Positions 42,011 to 54,714 of a stretch of 64,000 bases of DNA are shown piece after piece (the stretch's first letter is position 1; each line of letters begins with the position of its first letter). Source of the DNA: Odobenus rosmarus divergens (lineage: Eukaryota > Chordata > Mammalia > Carnivora > Odobenidae); the NCBI RefSeq assembly GCF_000321225.1, contig NW_004450939.1, positions 484,171 to 548,170 of the forward strand, read 5' to 3'. The translations under genes and the position numbers were made by a program. The notes under the pieces were generated by a model. It was not told where the DNA came from. It saw only the letters and a program-made list of their open reading frames with translations, and searched no databases.

Positions 42011-44799
42011 AATAGATAGGAATTGAAAGAATAGTCATTGATCAACTGCCACTCCACAACTTATAAGTACATCTAGAGCATCTACTATCTGCCAGGAATA
42101 ATGACAACGTTGAATTCACTATTTAAAGGACAATAAGGATAATCATGTTTTTGCTGTTTTCCTTTGACCCAAATGAAATGGCATGATGGTAAGCATGCTT
42201 TGATCGTTGAAAATGCTATTTTTCAATAGTTAGTAGAGAGTAAGCAGCTTCAGTTCTCCCAAGATGGTCATCTTTGGAACGCTGAAAACAAAGTGATTTG
42301 GAATACGTAGATTAAAATAAGGTGCAGTAACCCCATGCCGGCAAGGCTACCCACAGATACCAGGTGGAGAACAGAGAGGGGTCACACACCAAGGGAGCTC
42401 AATTTTTTTTTTTTTTTATTCTTGCAAATGGTGTCACCATTAAAGCTTCTTGGTTGTTTGGTTAAGACTCTTCATTTCCAGCTTCTGTCATTAACATAGT
42501 TCGGATGTGTTACATCTATTATAAGGATATTATGAGGATTACTTAGGCACCAATCTAAATCTCGGATAATTAGAGACAATAAGTATAAAATGATGAGGGA
42601 CTGAAATGAGGCAGTGGCTATGAGGAGGACGTGTGAATGAGTGTTTACTGGCCCACAGAAGAAAACACCACTGGCCAGCTGGGAAGGGGGGAGGATATTA
42701 AGGATGGGGGGGTGGTATTTTAAATTACTTGATACTTGAGCATATTCAGGGCTACAAAGAAAAATGTTGCTTGAAAAGGGAATGATGGAAAATCCAGAAG
42801 GGTGTAGAATGGCTAGGGGATGTCCCAAGGGTTACGGGACAGGAGGGAGGACACACCCAGATAGCCATCTATACTCAGAAAGTCAATGGAATCAGAGAAT
42901 GCTGCCTGGTAACACATCCTGGCAATGCTAGGCTGATACTTCTGGCCCAAGGTTCACAGAAACCTGGGGTCATTCCAAGCCGTCCAGGAATCCAGAGGTT
43001 AGGCAAGCTGACTGAGTAAATACCTTCTCCCACCTGTACCATTTTTTTTAAGCCCATAGATGCTGCCATAAATACTTAAATACAAATTCATTTGAAAGGG
43101 TAGTGAAATGATTCTAAAAATACCATGTGGCTGTGCCCTTTTTTATTATTATTACATTAAAAGGAATCTATTAGTCCGAAAGATTGGAAGTTTGGGTCTA
43201 GATAATGGCATCCCTGCTGATAGGCAATAATGTGATGCCTGCAGTCGTTTGGGGAAGGTTAATCTGCCACGAGCGGAACAGGTGAATGAAATAGGGAGAG
43301 AAGAGAGGCAGGAGAGGTTCCTACACATCAGCCCTCGAAGCCCTGACCAACTTTTCTCAAGCATCTCACAAGGCCACACATCGCTGAGGCATAGGGGCTT
43401 TTCCTGAAATTTCCTCTCTGCTCTCAAAGAAAACCATGTTCCCAAGTACCCAGCATCATTTAAAATAGCAAATCTGACTATTATCATTGGCTGCAGCACC
43501 AGAACAAAGGGATCTGTAGCTCACTATGGTCACAGCCACACTTTGTCTTTTCTCAAGTGTGTGTCAGTCTTAACTTTCTAGAACTGTGGGCCAGCAGCTT
43601 TACAGCGGCTCAGACTACAGCACTTGTGGCCCTCTAGTGGGGCTACAGGACTTCCAGGTTGCACTGGCTGAGACCAAATGCAGACAAAATAATAAACCTT
43701 TATGGTTTATTGGTTTTTTTCCGTTTCACCTATTCATCTTATAGGTGAAAATAAGAATGTCTTGAGATGCAATGAAATATTTTCTATAAAGAGTCCATCA
43801 CGCAGAAAACATACAAACAACAACAAAAACTGAAGCTCAGACAATGAGGCTGAATACAGAGAAACTGACCATGGAGACAGTAGGCAGTAAAATGGAATTA
43901 AAATTAAATAAAACACAAAGTAAAGATTAGAAGAACACCATCAAAGTGGTCATCTGGTCTCAATATAGCTGACCAGACTGCCATCATTAACGAGGGAATG
44001 GAGGGGTCCTTCCCAGAGGGCGGGAGGCAGCCTGTGATAAGGAGGGTCCCAGCTTTGCCAGGTCCTACTGGTCAGCACAACATTGTCCCCGTAGTGTCAC
44101 CCCCACAGATGCTCTGCTTGGTCCATTTGGGAATTGGGGGGGTGCAGTGGCTGTTTTGTTTTATGAGCCCCCAGATTGACCACTTTGAGAACATTACCAT
44201 CTTCTAGAACTTTACTATCTTTTCAACCACAATGCTAAAAACTAACTGGAAATTGTGACGCTTAGACTTGTTCTATTCTGTGCGCTAATCAATGCCTTCC
44301 TTAACCATCCTGTTGGGCCCGAATGCAAAGCACACCGATAGTTGTAACTCGCTGCTAGCCACCAAGCTTATTGTACATTCCTAGGTGTATTAACTCCGTG
44401 AAACCGAAACTACAAGTCAGCAAGTTAAACATAGAGCCTTGGGCCGTCGGTAATCTCTTCGTAGCTCTCCCCACCCCACACTCCCCAGCGCTCCCTTGCT
44501 CCCTGGAAACCTAGTCTTCAGGATCCTACTCCGCCAGAAAGAGATAGAAATCTATCCTGCCAGAACGTCCCATTCTCTCTTGTTAATTCACACCAATAAA
44601 TAATTCTCACAGTCTGGAAAGTCTTTCTTATCTCTAACCTACATCAAGAGAAGTTTTTTTTTTCTTTTCTTTTTTTTTTTTCTGTTTATTTCCTGTAATT
44701 CTATCCTCAGGGAAGATATACTAAAGCTGGCCATGGTCTTTTGTTTATGAGCCTTCAGTGTCAAAGAACATTTAAATTTGTTCCTGATCTTAGAGAAGC
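42011..44799. other. Unrecognised, repeat-poor non-coding DNA
   Basis: Nearly 2.8 kb without SINE, L1 or clear old repeats. Two minus-strand frames (42472-42828, 118 codons; 43152-43499, 115 codons) show no domain, and the sequence around them does not look like exons. Short T runs at 42402-42418 and 44653-44679. Confidence 0.45.
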
Positions 44800-44960
44800 A
44801 TCAAATGTATAGCTGGAAGTGATACTAGAAATCATCTCAAGCAACTACCTTCCCATTGTCACACCCCCTCCCCAATACCGCAACTTAAAAATAGGAAGGA
44901 ACTGAATCCCACAGAGTTGAGGTGACTTGCCCAAGGACACGCAGTTGAGCTAATCAAGTT
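44800..44960 (+). mobile_element. MIR-like or related old repeat
   Basis: AGTGATACTAGAAATCATCT and GAGTTGAGGTGACTTGCCCA, AGGACACGCAG match a mammal-wide repeat that shares the GTGACTTGCCCAAGGTCACA motif. Exact family uncertain. Confidence 0.55.
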
Positions 44961-45189
44961 TTACCACCACACCGCCTATTTCCTTGGTTCCTCTAATATT
45001 TCATCATGTTTTTTTCAACTCTGAAGTTCTCTTCTAAGTAACAAACTTGACCCAGGTGATGGCAAACCCTAAGGCACAAAGAGTCTCCCAGTCTCGAGCA
45101 AAGTGAGCCAATGAACACGAAGCTGCGGTCCTAACTGTGGCAAGCTGAATCTCAGATGCCGGGTCTAAAAGGGGCAACCCTGCCAGGTG

Positions 45190-45330
45190 ACAATTACCAT
45201 CTCCAGTTTTCAAATCAAGAAACTAAGAATCAAAGTGGCTAAAATGGCTTGTCTGTGGACTTTCAGGAGGGGAGCTGCGCAGCCGGATTCTGAATCCAGC
45301 TCGGTGTCCAAAGTCTGCACTGCTTGTCAT
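45190..45330 (-). mobile_element. MIR fragment
   Basis: ACCATCTCCAGTTTTCAAAT, CAAGAAACTAAGAATCAAAG, GCAGCCGGATTCTGAATCCA, AAAGTCTGCACTGCTTG are reversed MIR motifs. Confidence 0.72.
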
Positions 45331-47439
45331 TAAAAACAAGGGAGGTTTTGAAAGTGCTTTTAAAAGTCAACGGAACATTTTTTTCTAAAGTATTCCAATG
45401 CTTTATTTGTAATTAAGCTTCTGCATTAAATGTTTCAACTCTTCTTTATGTATAAGCTAATCTGAACATTGTCTCTTCTAGCCTATAAAACATTGGAAAG
45501 CAGAAATTGTGTTTTTTAGGCAGGCAAATATGCACTGCCTACATTTTATGGGTTTGAATTTGACAATATTAAATAAAAAAGGAACATTCTCTCCACTGTC
45601 AAAATGTTCTGTTTGTGTTCAGCACTGAGCTAACTGTACTTTGAAACCACCGAGCTACACGGCTGGCCCCGATCCAGGCTTCATTCCATTTCTGCCTCTT
45701 CTGCCATATTTTGCATAGCCTGGCTTTTGCCTTCCCAAGTTTTTTTGAAAGGTTGTCTTTATTTCCCCTGCGTATTGACACTGCCCTTCATTGTCCACAT
45801 TTCCAATCTCTCCTCAAAATTAATAGGGTCACTGTGGATTCTAATTCTACTCCCCAAGGATCTAGAATCCTGATGAGTCTGTTCTGCCAAGCTCTGGAAA
45901 GTGTCTCTCATTAGTTGACGTATTTTAGTCAAGGCTCTTTTCGTTACATGGAACATAAATTCTCTCATGCTGGATCAAGAAAGCAAGAGAAGCTTATTCA
46001 GAGAATGTGAGGAAATCTCACACTCTGTAAGGACAGCAGGTAAAATAGAGTATTATTTCTAGTGTATTATTATGCTTTATCTGTACTTATCCTTGAGCAT
46101 TTAACGCCTCAGTCTTCCGTGTAAGATAGCTCATCTGAGTGCTGTTTCTTTTATCTTATAAGCTTCTAGAGAGCAGAGATTATATTTGTTATTTGAGATG
46201 GGTGCCAAAGTCAAATATATGTCTCATGGGCACAGAAGATGGGAAATGAAATGTGAAGCACAAAGGTGAGTTTGGGAAGTCTTTTCTTTTCTCTGGCCTT
46301 TTTTCATTTCTGTCTCTTTCTCCCGTGGAATCGCTGCACCTTCTTTCCCATCTCTTAGCACCATTATTGTCTCTTCATCTTTTTTTAGCACCTTCATCTT
46401 TCTCCAAGCTGGTTTCCTATCCTTGTGGATGGGTGGACTCAGTCCTTGAGTCTATGTGAACTCCAAGCTCCAGAGTTCAGAACCAAGCACCACCACCAGT
46501 CTCTCTTTTTATTAATTCCAGTTCTCAGGAGGGAATCTGAATGGTGACTGGTCAGCCATAGGACTGACCCAACGGGTCTTGGCTGAGAGCCCTGGTTTAG
46601 TTGGCCACAATGGGGAATGGATGAGGAAAGTGGCATGTTTTAAGGGGGGTGCTCCAACCAGCAGCTGTTAGCACAGTGGTTTCACTAGAAAGGGCCAAAG
46701 CAAGGTCATCAATCACACGTATGTGGCATATTCGCTTGCCCTAGCATATGCAAACCTAAAAGCATGTGTGCATATCTACATGTTCTGAGTATCCCTATTA
46801 AAGGCATAATCACATTTACCTCCACCCAACAGGAACAATCCAAAGTCATATCTAGCCTGAGGTGATGGAGATTATTTTCTCCAAGTGAAGTCTCTTCCTC
46901 TCTAGCTCCATCTCACAATCTTGCAACCTATGGACTAAATGGTAGTCACCACCACCAAATATATATTAAGAGGAAAGACAGGACATAGAAAAAATTAGAG
47001 GGGAAAAATGAAAAACATCTACAAGACAGCACCAGGTTCAAGCATATGTGTCAGGGGAGTAATAGAAACTCTGCCTCATTGTCCTACCCACCCAGACTTG
47101 TATACACATCTTGTAGCATTGGGGCCCCTCACCAACTTTGAAGGTGAGATGATCACATTAAGGTAAGTTATAGGACTGGTTCAGCGAACCCCAACTACAT
47201 CAACTTATGGATACTTCCTTAGCAAGCTAGTGAGCTACTTTAAGTTTGATATAAAAGAAAGATTGTCCACTGGGAGGATTTCCCTTCTCCCGTGTACAAT
47301 GAAGACATTGGCAAGGATTCTCACTTCTCCAACACAGTAGCAGTTGTCTTTATAGATCTAATATATTCTGGAGATTTGATTCAGACTTGGACCTCCCTGA
47401 AGTCTGAGTCTGAGTTAAGGTCCTCGTCTTAGCTCTTAA
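45331..47439. other. Unrecognised non-coding DNA
   Basis: No recognisable transposon or gene. Frames here are short and overlapping. Confidence 0.45.
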
Positions 47440-47560
47440 GTGAGATTCCCTACAAGCAGAGCCTGAAATGGGGAATTCTTGCTCAAGGTATTTATTGGGG
47501 GAATGCTCTCAGGAGAAGGGCAGGGGACTAATGTGAAGGAAGTTAGTGTGTAGACCCTGG
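47440..47560 (-). mobile_element. Old mammalian repeat fragment
   Basis: CAAGCAGAGCCTGAAATGGG and CAAGGTATTTATTGGGGGAA resemble a common repeat (recalled AAGCAGAGCCTGAGACAAAG, AGTTTATTTGGGAGG). The segment at 54715-54990 appears to be the same family in the other orientation. Confidence 0.5.
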
Positions 47561-47764
47561 AAAAGGCAGCTCTTATTTATCTGAAGCAATTCTCTGATAG
47601 ATACCAACAGCATTCACTCAGTGTCTTAGTTCAAACTTTCAAGAAAGAATCTGAATGCTTGTTGACCAGGACAGTAATTACATGGCACTTAGCCTTGACT
47701 TTTCCAGGTGGGGCAAGTTTTCTAGAAGTTCTGGGGAGAGCAAGCAATGACATATGCAACTATA

Positions 47765-47942
47765 TAACATAAATAAATTAATGAATAGTTATTTTGCATC
47801 TGTGTGTGTGTGTGTGTACATGCATAACATTATAATGGAAACAAATAGCACAGAGTTTCTGCCTTTTAAGAGGCTTTAATCTAATTGGAAAGCAAGACAC
47901 CTTCACTAAAAAATAACACATGATAATGAATTAGAAGAGTCA
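47765..47942 (-). mobile_element. L2-like fragment before a SINE
   Basis: GCACAGAGTTTCTGCCTTTT, AAGAGGCTTTAATCTAATTG resembles the reversed L2 end. A (TG)n microsatellite lies at 47803-47817. It may continue after the SINE to about 48160. Confidence 0.5.
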
Positions 47943-48079
47943 TGGGACACCTGGGTGGCTCAGTCAGTTAAGCATCCAAGTCTTGATCTCAGCTCAGGTC
48001 CTGATCTCAGGGTCATGAGTTCAAGCCCCACATTAAGCTCCACGTTGGGCATGGAGCCTACTTAAAAAAAAAAAAAAAA
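47943..48079 (+). mobile_element. Short-form can-SINE
   Basis: GGGACACCTGGGTGGCTCAG, CATTAAGCTCCACGTTGGGC, ATGGAGCCTACTTAAAAAAA. It lacks the CT-rich part. Target copies TAGAAGAGTCA at 47932-47942 and 48080-48090. Confidence 0.95.
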
Positions 48080-48161
48080 TAGAAGAGTCAGATGAGTGTA
48101 TTAGAAAAAAAAAAATACCACAGGAGTTCAGAAAAATGATCACTGCATGCTGAACTAAGTG

Positions 48162-48355
48162 CAGGAGTCAGCAAATGTTTTTCTGTAAAGGGCCAAATAG
48201 TAAATACTTTAGGCTCTGTGGATCATATGGTCTCCATTGTAATTACTCAATTTTGCCAGTACAGTGTGAAAGTAGCCAAAATAATACATAAACTAAGGAG
48301 CATGGTTGTGTTCTAATAAACCCTTATTTACAAAAACTGGCAGTGCCCCAAATCT
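48162..48355 (+). mobile_element. MER20 hAT MITE
   Basis: GTCAGCAAATGTTTTTCTGT, AAAGGGCCAAATAGTAAATA, TTTAGGCTCTGTGGATCATA, TGTTCTAATAAACCCTTATT, TACAAAAACTGGCAG follow the MER20 consensus as I recall it. The end is decayed. MER20 copies are known to have been used as regulatory elements in placental mammals; nothing here shows that this copy is. Confidence 0.85.
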
Positions 48356-48519
48356 GAAATATTGGTCAGATCTCTATTCCTGAAAGATGCATAAATCTTG
48401 GGTGGCTATACAGTAATTTCTACCAATTAAAAAAATAATTCCTGTATTATTTAAATTGTTCCAAAGCATAGAAAATTATGGGAAGTTTTCCAACCTCACT
48501 CCCTGAGGACAGCATAATT

Positions 48520-48721
48520 TTTTTTAAAGATTTTTTTTATTTATTTGAGAGAGAGAGACAGTGAGAATGAGCAGGGGTGGGGGGGAGAGGCAGAGGGAGA
48601 GGGAGAAGCAGACTCCCTGCTGAGCAGGGAGCCCCACTTGGGGCTCGATCCCAGGACCCCGAGATCATGACCCAAGCCAAAGGCAGAAGCTTAACCGACT
48701 GAGCCACCCAAGCACCCCAAA
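48520..48721 (-). mobile_element. can-SINE
   Basis: TTTTTTAAAGATTTTTTTTA, GAGACAGTGAGAATGAGCAG, ending GCCACCCAAGCACCCC. Flanks with AGCATAATT at 48511-48519 and 48725-48733. Confidence 0.94.
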
Positions 48722-48952
48722 GATAGCATAATTCTGATGCCAATTCCAGGTGAAGAGAATACTAAAAATCCTGTTGATCAAAACAATTTATGAAAATCCT
48801 AATAAAAACTTTAGCAAATTAACTTTTACAGTATATTAAAGTATGCTATATATGATTCAACTGTTTAATTAAAGAATAGAAAAATAATTTCATATTAAAA
48901 AATGTAGTCATGTAATTCACTATAATTAATACAGAACAAATGAAATAACATA

Positions 48953-49141
48953 GGGGCACCTGGGTGACTCAGTCCTCAGTCAGTTGGGCATCCAGCTCTT
49001 GATTTCAGCTCAGGTCATGATCTCAAAGTCATGGGATTGAGCCCGAGACAGGCTCCATGCTTAGCGTGGAGTCTGCTCATCCGCCTCCCCCACCCCCACT
49101 TGCACTCTCTCTCTAAAATAAATAAATAAAATCTTTTTTAA
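48953..49141 (+). mobile_element. can-SINE in the L1 relic
   Basis: GGGGCACCTGGGTGACTCAG with a small duplication (CAGTCCTCAGTCAG) near the head, to AAAATAAATAAATAAAATCT. Target copies AAATGAAATAACATA (48938-48952) and AAATGAAATAATATA (49142-49156). Confidence 0.96.
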
Positions 49142-49266
49142 AAATGAAATAATATAAAGTGACCTTGCTGAATTCCAAAGCACTTTGTAAGTTATTCCTG
49201 GTTAAAACTTACTTAATGCTGGAAATAGGAGCAACTTACTAAAATTGACAAAGGAGATAATATAGA

Positions 49267-49466
49267 GGGGCACCTGGGTGGCTCAGTCGTTAAGCATCTG
49301 CCTTCGGCTCAGGTCATGATCCCAGGGCCCTGTGATCGAGCCCTGCATTGGGCTCCCTGCTCGGTGGGAAGCTTGCTTCTACGTCCCCCTTGTGTTCCCT
49401 CTCTCGCTGTGTCTCTCTCTGTCAAGTAAATAAATAAAATCTTTGAAAAAAATAAAAATAAAAATA
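49267..49466 (+). mobile_element. can-SINE, arctoid type, in the L1 relic
   Basis: GGGGCACCTGGGTGGCTCAG, TCGTTAAGCATCTGCCTTCG, CCTTGTGTTCCCTCTCTCGC, GTCAAGTAAATAAATAAAAT, then AAAT-rich tail. No short target duplication, but an about 52-base flank (49215-49266) is partly repeated at 49467-49520. Confidence 0.95.
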
Positions 49467-51179
49467 AATGCTGGAAAGGGGGGAAAAAAACTCAGTAAAA
49501 AAAAAGGAGGTAAATAGATATATATCACAAACGTCTTACTTAAAAGTGAAACATTAGAACCATTCACATTAAAATTATGAGCTGAACAATATCAATAAGA
49601 CGTCTATTCCACACTATTTGCTGTATCTCCATATTCCAATATTTATTCATAAGGAGACAATAGTATCATTATGCAGATGATACAATTATCTATCTAAAAA
49701 TATCTAAAATAATTAACTGAGCAACTATCAGAACTAATAAATATAATTTAATAATGTATTAGATTTAAGACATAAATCCATAGCTTTCCTATATGAAGGC
49801 AATAATCAGTTAGAAACAGGAACAGAAAAAAGTTTTCCATTCACAATTGCATACAAAGAAACAACATCCCTAGAAATTATCTTTAAAGCATACAAGAAAT
49901 ATGGACAGGAAATAATACCTTACTGGAGGACGTTTTTTAAAGGAACTGAGCAAATAGAGTGGCATGCCATCATCCTGAGCGAAAAATTTTCCTATTCTAA
50001 TGATGCCAATTTCCTTAAAGCAATTAAGTCAGTAAAATCCCAGCTAAAATCCTATTGAGATCTGTTTGTGGTATCTAACCAAATTATAAAGTTTATATGG
50101 AAAAGAAAATACACAAGGGCCAACATATTTTGGGAAAGGAATGACGTGAAATAAAAAAAGAACAATCAAGTGGAATTTGACCTATTGGTTATCAAAGCTT
50201 ACTATGAAAACAATAGTATAAAGTTATAGCAATACAAACAGTGTGATAACAGAGCAGACATAGTAAAAAGATAAGCCAGAATAGAGATTCAGAAACACAG
50301 CCACATATATATATGAATATTTAATATATGATAAAGATGGCATTTCAAAATAATGGGAAAGGATATAATACTCAAGTGATCTTGAGACAAATAGCTACTC
50401 ATTTGGAAATTGGAATTTATATATTGTATCAGCCATAAAAATATAATTCTAAAAATATTAGAAGCCTAAAATTTTTTTTAATTATGAAATATCTGTGTGG
50501 TAAAGAATAAACTTTACCTAGAGAGAGATCTGGTCTTTGCCCCAGCTCCAGGGAGGTAACCTATAAACTCTTAGAATTTCCCCAGTGATTGGAGTGGCCT
50601 TGTTATTCATGGTGGGCCCCTCTGGCCACACTTGATAATTTTTTCAATGAAATATTATTCTTCTATCTTCAGAGTGGCAGAAAATAAATATCCAGTATTG
50701 ACAAGGATATGATCAAAACAAGAACCTCCTGAACGTCTATTCTATAGGAGAATACTTTGATACAATATTTTTACTCTTGCAATGTGACCATATCTCACAA
50801 AATTTTGATTTCTAGGAATCTACACCATGAAATCGCTCACACATGTGCCCCAAGATGCAGGTCCAAGCATGTTACTGCATACTTGTTCCAACAAAAACTA
50901 GAAACAACCTATATGCACATGCCAGGTCCTGTTTAACAAAATAATGAGTTACATCCACTCGTACTGATGAAGAAAGAGCCCTAAGACATATTTTGGGGGG
51001 GGAAAAAAAAGACAAGTCACAGTACAATATGTTTAAGCAAACTTTTATATATAAATTATATGCTACAATATAATGTGGGGAAAACTGTATGAGAATACCT
51101 CTGAAACCATTAACCACAGTGTGGAAAGGACTGCAGACTGGCCTTCTCAACTGCCCTGACCGCCTCCTTCTGGTAGGAG

Positions 51180-54100
51180 AGGTTGGAAAGATAAAAACCA
51201 CTAGGGTTCTGCACACGAACGAGGCTCAGCCTATTAGAAGGACTTCTACGAGATTTGGGAGTGCAAGCAAAGCAGAGGCAATTTCCCCATCTGTCTTGGC
51301 TGTTTCCTTTGGCAAGCGAGGTTGTAGAAACACATTCCCGCTGCCTGGTGTTGATATGCAGTTGTGGGGGCAGCTAGCACAGTGGTGGATTCTTGATTCT
51401 GGCTTTCTGATCCATGGCTCACAGCTACACGTGTCCACTTTCCAGCTTGCTGAAAGTCCTTTACAGTACTAGTGACCCTGGTAGCAGCAGTAACTTCTTG
51501 AACTTGGGTCACACCTACAGCAATGAGTTGTTGACTCCTATCTCTCGTGGCAGCCTCAAAGGCTGTAGCTCCCCTAGTGGGTCCATTCTGTAGCATTCTG
51601 GGGTCCCGGCCTATAGCTTATTCGGATTCCTCTTTCAATGATTTGTAAGCACTTAACTCCCTGTATTGAATGTCTTCATGAACAGTGGGATTGGTGAAGG
51701 GGCCCAGGAGTCTGCACGCCAGGAGATGAATGGATGTGTGTTTCCACCAAATTCCATTTTGAGAAGCAATGCTCTAAGGAAGCGAGTGCTTACCTCTGGT
51801 CACCCAGTTAGTATCTGTAACAAAATTGGGTTGCCTTTTCCTAAACCCCTCAAGACGCAGGCTTCTCCTTAGAGGCTTGCAACAAAGATGCCCCTACTGT
51901 GTAACAGACCTCCAATTAGCTAGTTAAAGCTCTGAGTTCTCAACAGAGAATTGTTTACCATACTTTGTGGAAAAGATGGCAAGAAGCTGTCACCTAGACA
52001 CTTCATCCAAAATGTGAAGGGACTTTGCTTCTTCCTGCTGGCTCTTGTTGCCTGAGATTTTACAAACAACCTCTATGGCCATGGGAGGAAGATAAGGGCC
52101 CAGTGTTGCTTGATGCACCTACTGTCTGCTAGATCTGGGGGGAAAGTACAGTGTGGTGATCAAGAGTAAGGCTTCCAGCTCAGCCGTTTAATCACAAAGA
52201 CCACAGCAATCTCATCTATGAGATACTTACGTTCTCATACATATACCATATCTCTGACACAGCTATATAGATTCAATTTATTCTGAAGGAAAAAAGGTAA
52301 AGAATTATCGTGTATTCCCATATGTGGGTGTAGAGAAGAACGCTGACTTTACTAGTAAACCACCCTCTCTTCCGGCACATCAACTAGAGTTTCCGTAGTC
52401 CCACACATGAGCTCTCCACTCTTGTTAATTAGCTAATTTAATAAGTACTGTATTGACTGTCCACCGGGAGTAGATTCTTTAGGGAAGAAATATTAACAAT
52501 TGACTGATATTTCGAATTTTCATTATGTTACATAATGTTTGGTTTCGTATTAAGAAACAAGTTGCAGATGTTGGGTTTTTTTTTTAGAATAGTAATCAAT
52601 GTCAGTTTCTGATGCTTATGGGTATTTTTTTTTGAGACCATGGAAGATTTTATCTGAAATCAGTGAGCTGTCTTGATGTTTCTTGTTTTTTACTTTTTCC
52701 TGACCAGTTACGAAAATTGCTTGAAATGTCATATAAAGACAAAGAATTCAGGCATGCAATAGATATTGACTCATATATTTTCACTAACATTTGCTGACCT
52801 TTTGGGTCAATATGTTTTGAAATTTACTTAAGCCACTTTAACTTATTTCAGTTCAGATTTAAATTGCTTTAAATTGCCAGAATTTTCCTTTTTTTTATAA
52901 ATACAAAACTACTGCCACACTAAATTAACATATATGTTAAAAAAAAAGAACAGTTTCTTTGGGAATCAGAAGTGTCCCGCATATTATGGGTGGTTTTTGT
53001 TTTGTTTTTTTAAATAATAGAAGCATATTTAAAATGACACTTTGTCTTTCCCTCCTTCATCTCATGTGCCCTTATTTCCTTTAAAGAGCTATAATGTCTA
53101 GGAAGCTGTACAAACAATTAAGCTAAATCATTTTGTAAGCGGTTCTATGAAATGCAAGAGTGATTTTTTTCTTAAAGTCCAAATGTGTAACTCAGCTTAC
53201 ATGAGCATATAAGCATATTTTGCTTAAATTACATTTCCATCTGACAATATTAATTTCATCAAGGAAGCTTAGTATAAAATTAATTATAGCTATCATTTAT
53301 GTTATTTCATCTTCCCCATCCATTGAAGCTTCAATGAGAATTCATCAACTGAAGGGCATGATTCACATTTTAACAACAATAATAAAGAAAATAACCAAAA
53401 CTACTTTTTTTTCCCCTCCTACTAGAACTCCGTGATTAAAGACTTATCTCTTAATGTCATTCAAAATGTAATAATATATTTTGAGGATCAGAGGAAACGC
53501 TTCCAATGGATATAATGAGAGCACATCTAGTTATATTCTCTTGCTGACAAAGAACATTTCAGTTTCATTGACTTTGGTGAATAACCTCCTGTGATTGTTT
53601 GAGAAACAAATTCTAAGAAAGAATCTGAACAAGCATTCAAATGTCATACTGTTGAGCAGGAAGACAAGGATGTCTGCTTATCCTCTCACCAATTCCAGAA
53701 CACAGAAGTTTTCAAACAACCTCCACACTTCACAGATCTTCTCTCCAGCCCAGGTGCCCATGAAAGCTCGTGCCAGCAATGCAATAAATCCCTCTAGGTA
53801 TCGGCCAGAGGATTTTATCCAGGTTACAGGAAGCAACAGCAAAGCGGGTAATAACATCACATACCTCAGACATCCACTAAGGAGGGAGAATCCTTGGAAA
53901 AGACAGACTTCCTGAGGTGTACACAGATGTGGATAGTGGTAAGGAATTCAATTGCCATATCCTCAACTTCCATTTGTGTTTTCTTCCTAAGTTTGACCTG
54001 CCTGAGAACCTGCGGAAGGATTTTTTCGGTTCTCCTTTCCCACTCCCCCCTTTCACGGAAATCCGACCGGGACCCCACTTCAGGAATGAAAGACTTACCT

Positions 54101-54714
54101 CTCACCCACTGTGAACTGAACTATGGTGTAAAGATGTCAAGAATGCCAAAGAACGGGGAAATTTCAAATGTTGCTATAAGCGAGGCCTCCTTCGATTATA
54201 ACACTGATTATATGGGAGAATGGGGACCTCTTCTGCCCCCTACATGAGTGTCAGAGGATGCAGCTCTTCTGAGGCAGGGTCATGGAAAAGCAAAGAAAAG
54301 GGTGTGGGTGAAAAGTGAAAGAGTGCCCCCTTATTCCCCCCGGGGTGACACCACCAGGGCAAGATTCCCAGGTCTTATATTAGAATTGTGTTTGTAAAAC
54401 CAAACCAAGCAAAACAAAGAGCATGCTGGGAAGCCAATCTGCTGCAAATCCAGCCTCTTAGTAATAACAGCATTTGGTGTCGAGGTGTCAATCAGACACT
54501 TCTCGTGCCCAATCTGCCCTCCTCCAGGCCCACCACACGCTCCAGCCCACACAGTTGCGCACACTGCTGTCACCCCAGTGGTACCTCTCGTCTCTCACTT
54601 TCCACCCCAGCCCCTCCGCGGCTGCCACGAGGGACACCCACATCGGACACCCACACAAACCTGGAAGGGAGATAGTTAATATTCCACAAGGTGACCCTTG
54701 ACTAATAGAACAAG
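51180..54714. other. Unassigned non-coding DNA, partly AT-rich and repeat-free
   Basis: 51200-51600 has a faintly repeat-like look (possibly an old LTR) but no certain family. 52390-53440 is AT-rich without recognisable transposons, see findings. Overlapping frames of 105-127 codons near 51089-51596, 53595-53915 and 53894-54247 exist in several frames at once and show no domain or splice-site support. Confidence 0.4.

Larger units (their letters stand above)
48760..51170 (+). mobile_element. Old L1 relic, ORF2 to 3' UTR, cut by two SINEs
   Basis: The early part has GAAAATCCTAATAAAAACTT, TAGCAAATTAACTTTTACAG, ATGTAATTCACTATAATTAA (ORF2, recalled AATCCTCAACAAAATACTAGCAAA, ATTCACCATATTAAC). The middle has ATAGCTTTCCTATATGAAGG, TTCACAATTGCATACAAAGA, AAAGCAATTAAGTCAGTAAA, TTATAAAGTTTATATGGAAA, then GCAATACAAACAGTGTG. 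The late part has ATTTCTAGGAATCTACACCA, ACTAGAAACAACCTATATGC and ACAGTACAATATGTTTAAGC. No frame survives. 50510-50640 does not fit L1 and may be a further insertion. Confidence 0.82.

Noticed and set aside
43152..43499. 115-codon minus-strand frame
   Set aside because: No domain, no exon boundary support, and no recognisable homologous family; left as unassigned sequence.
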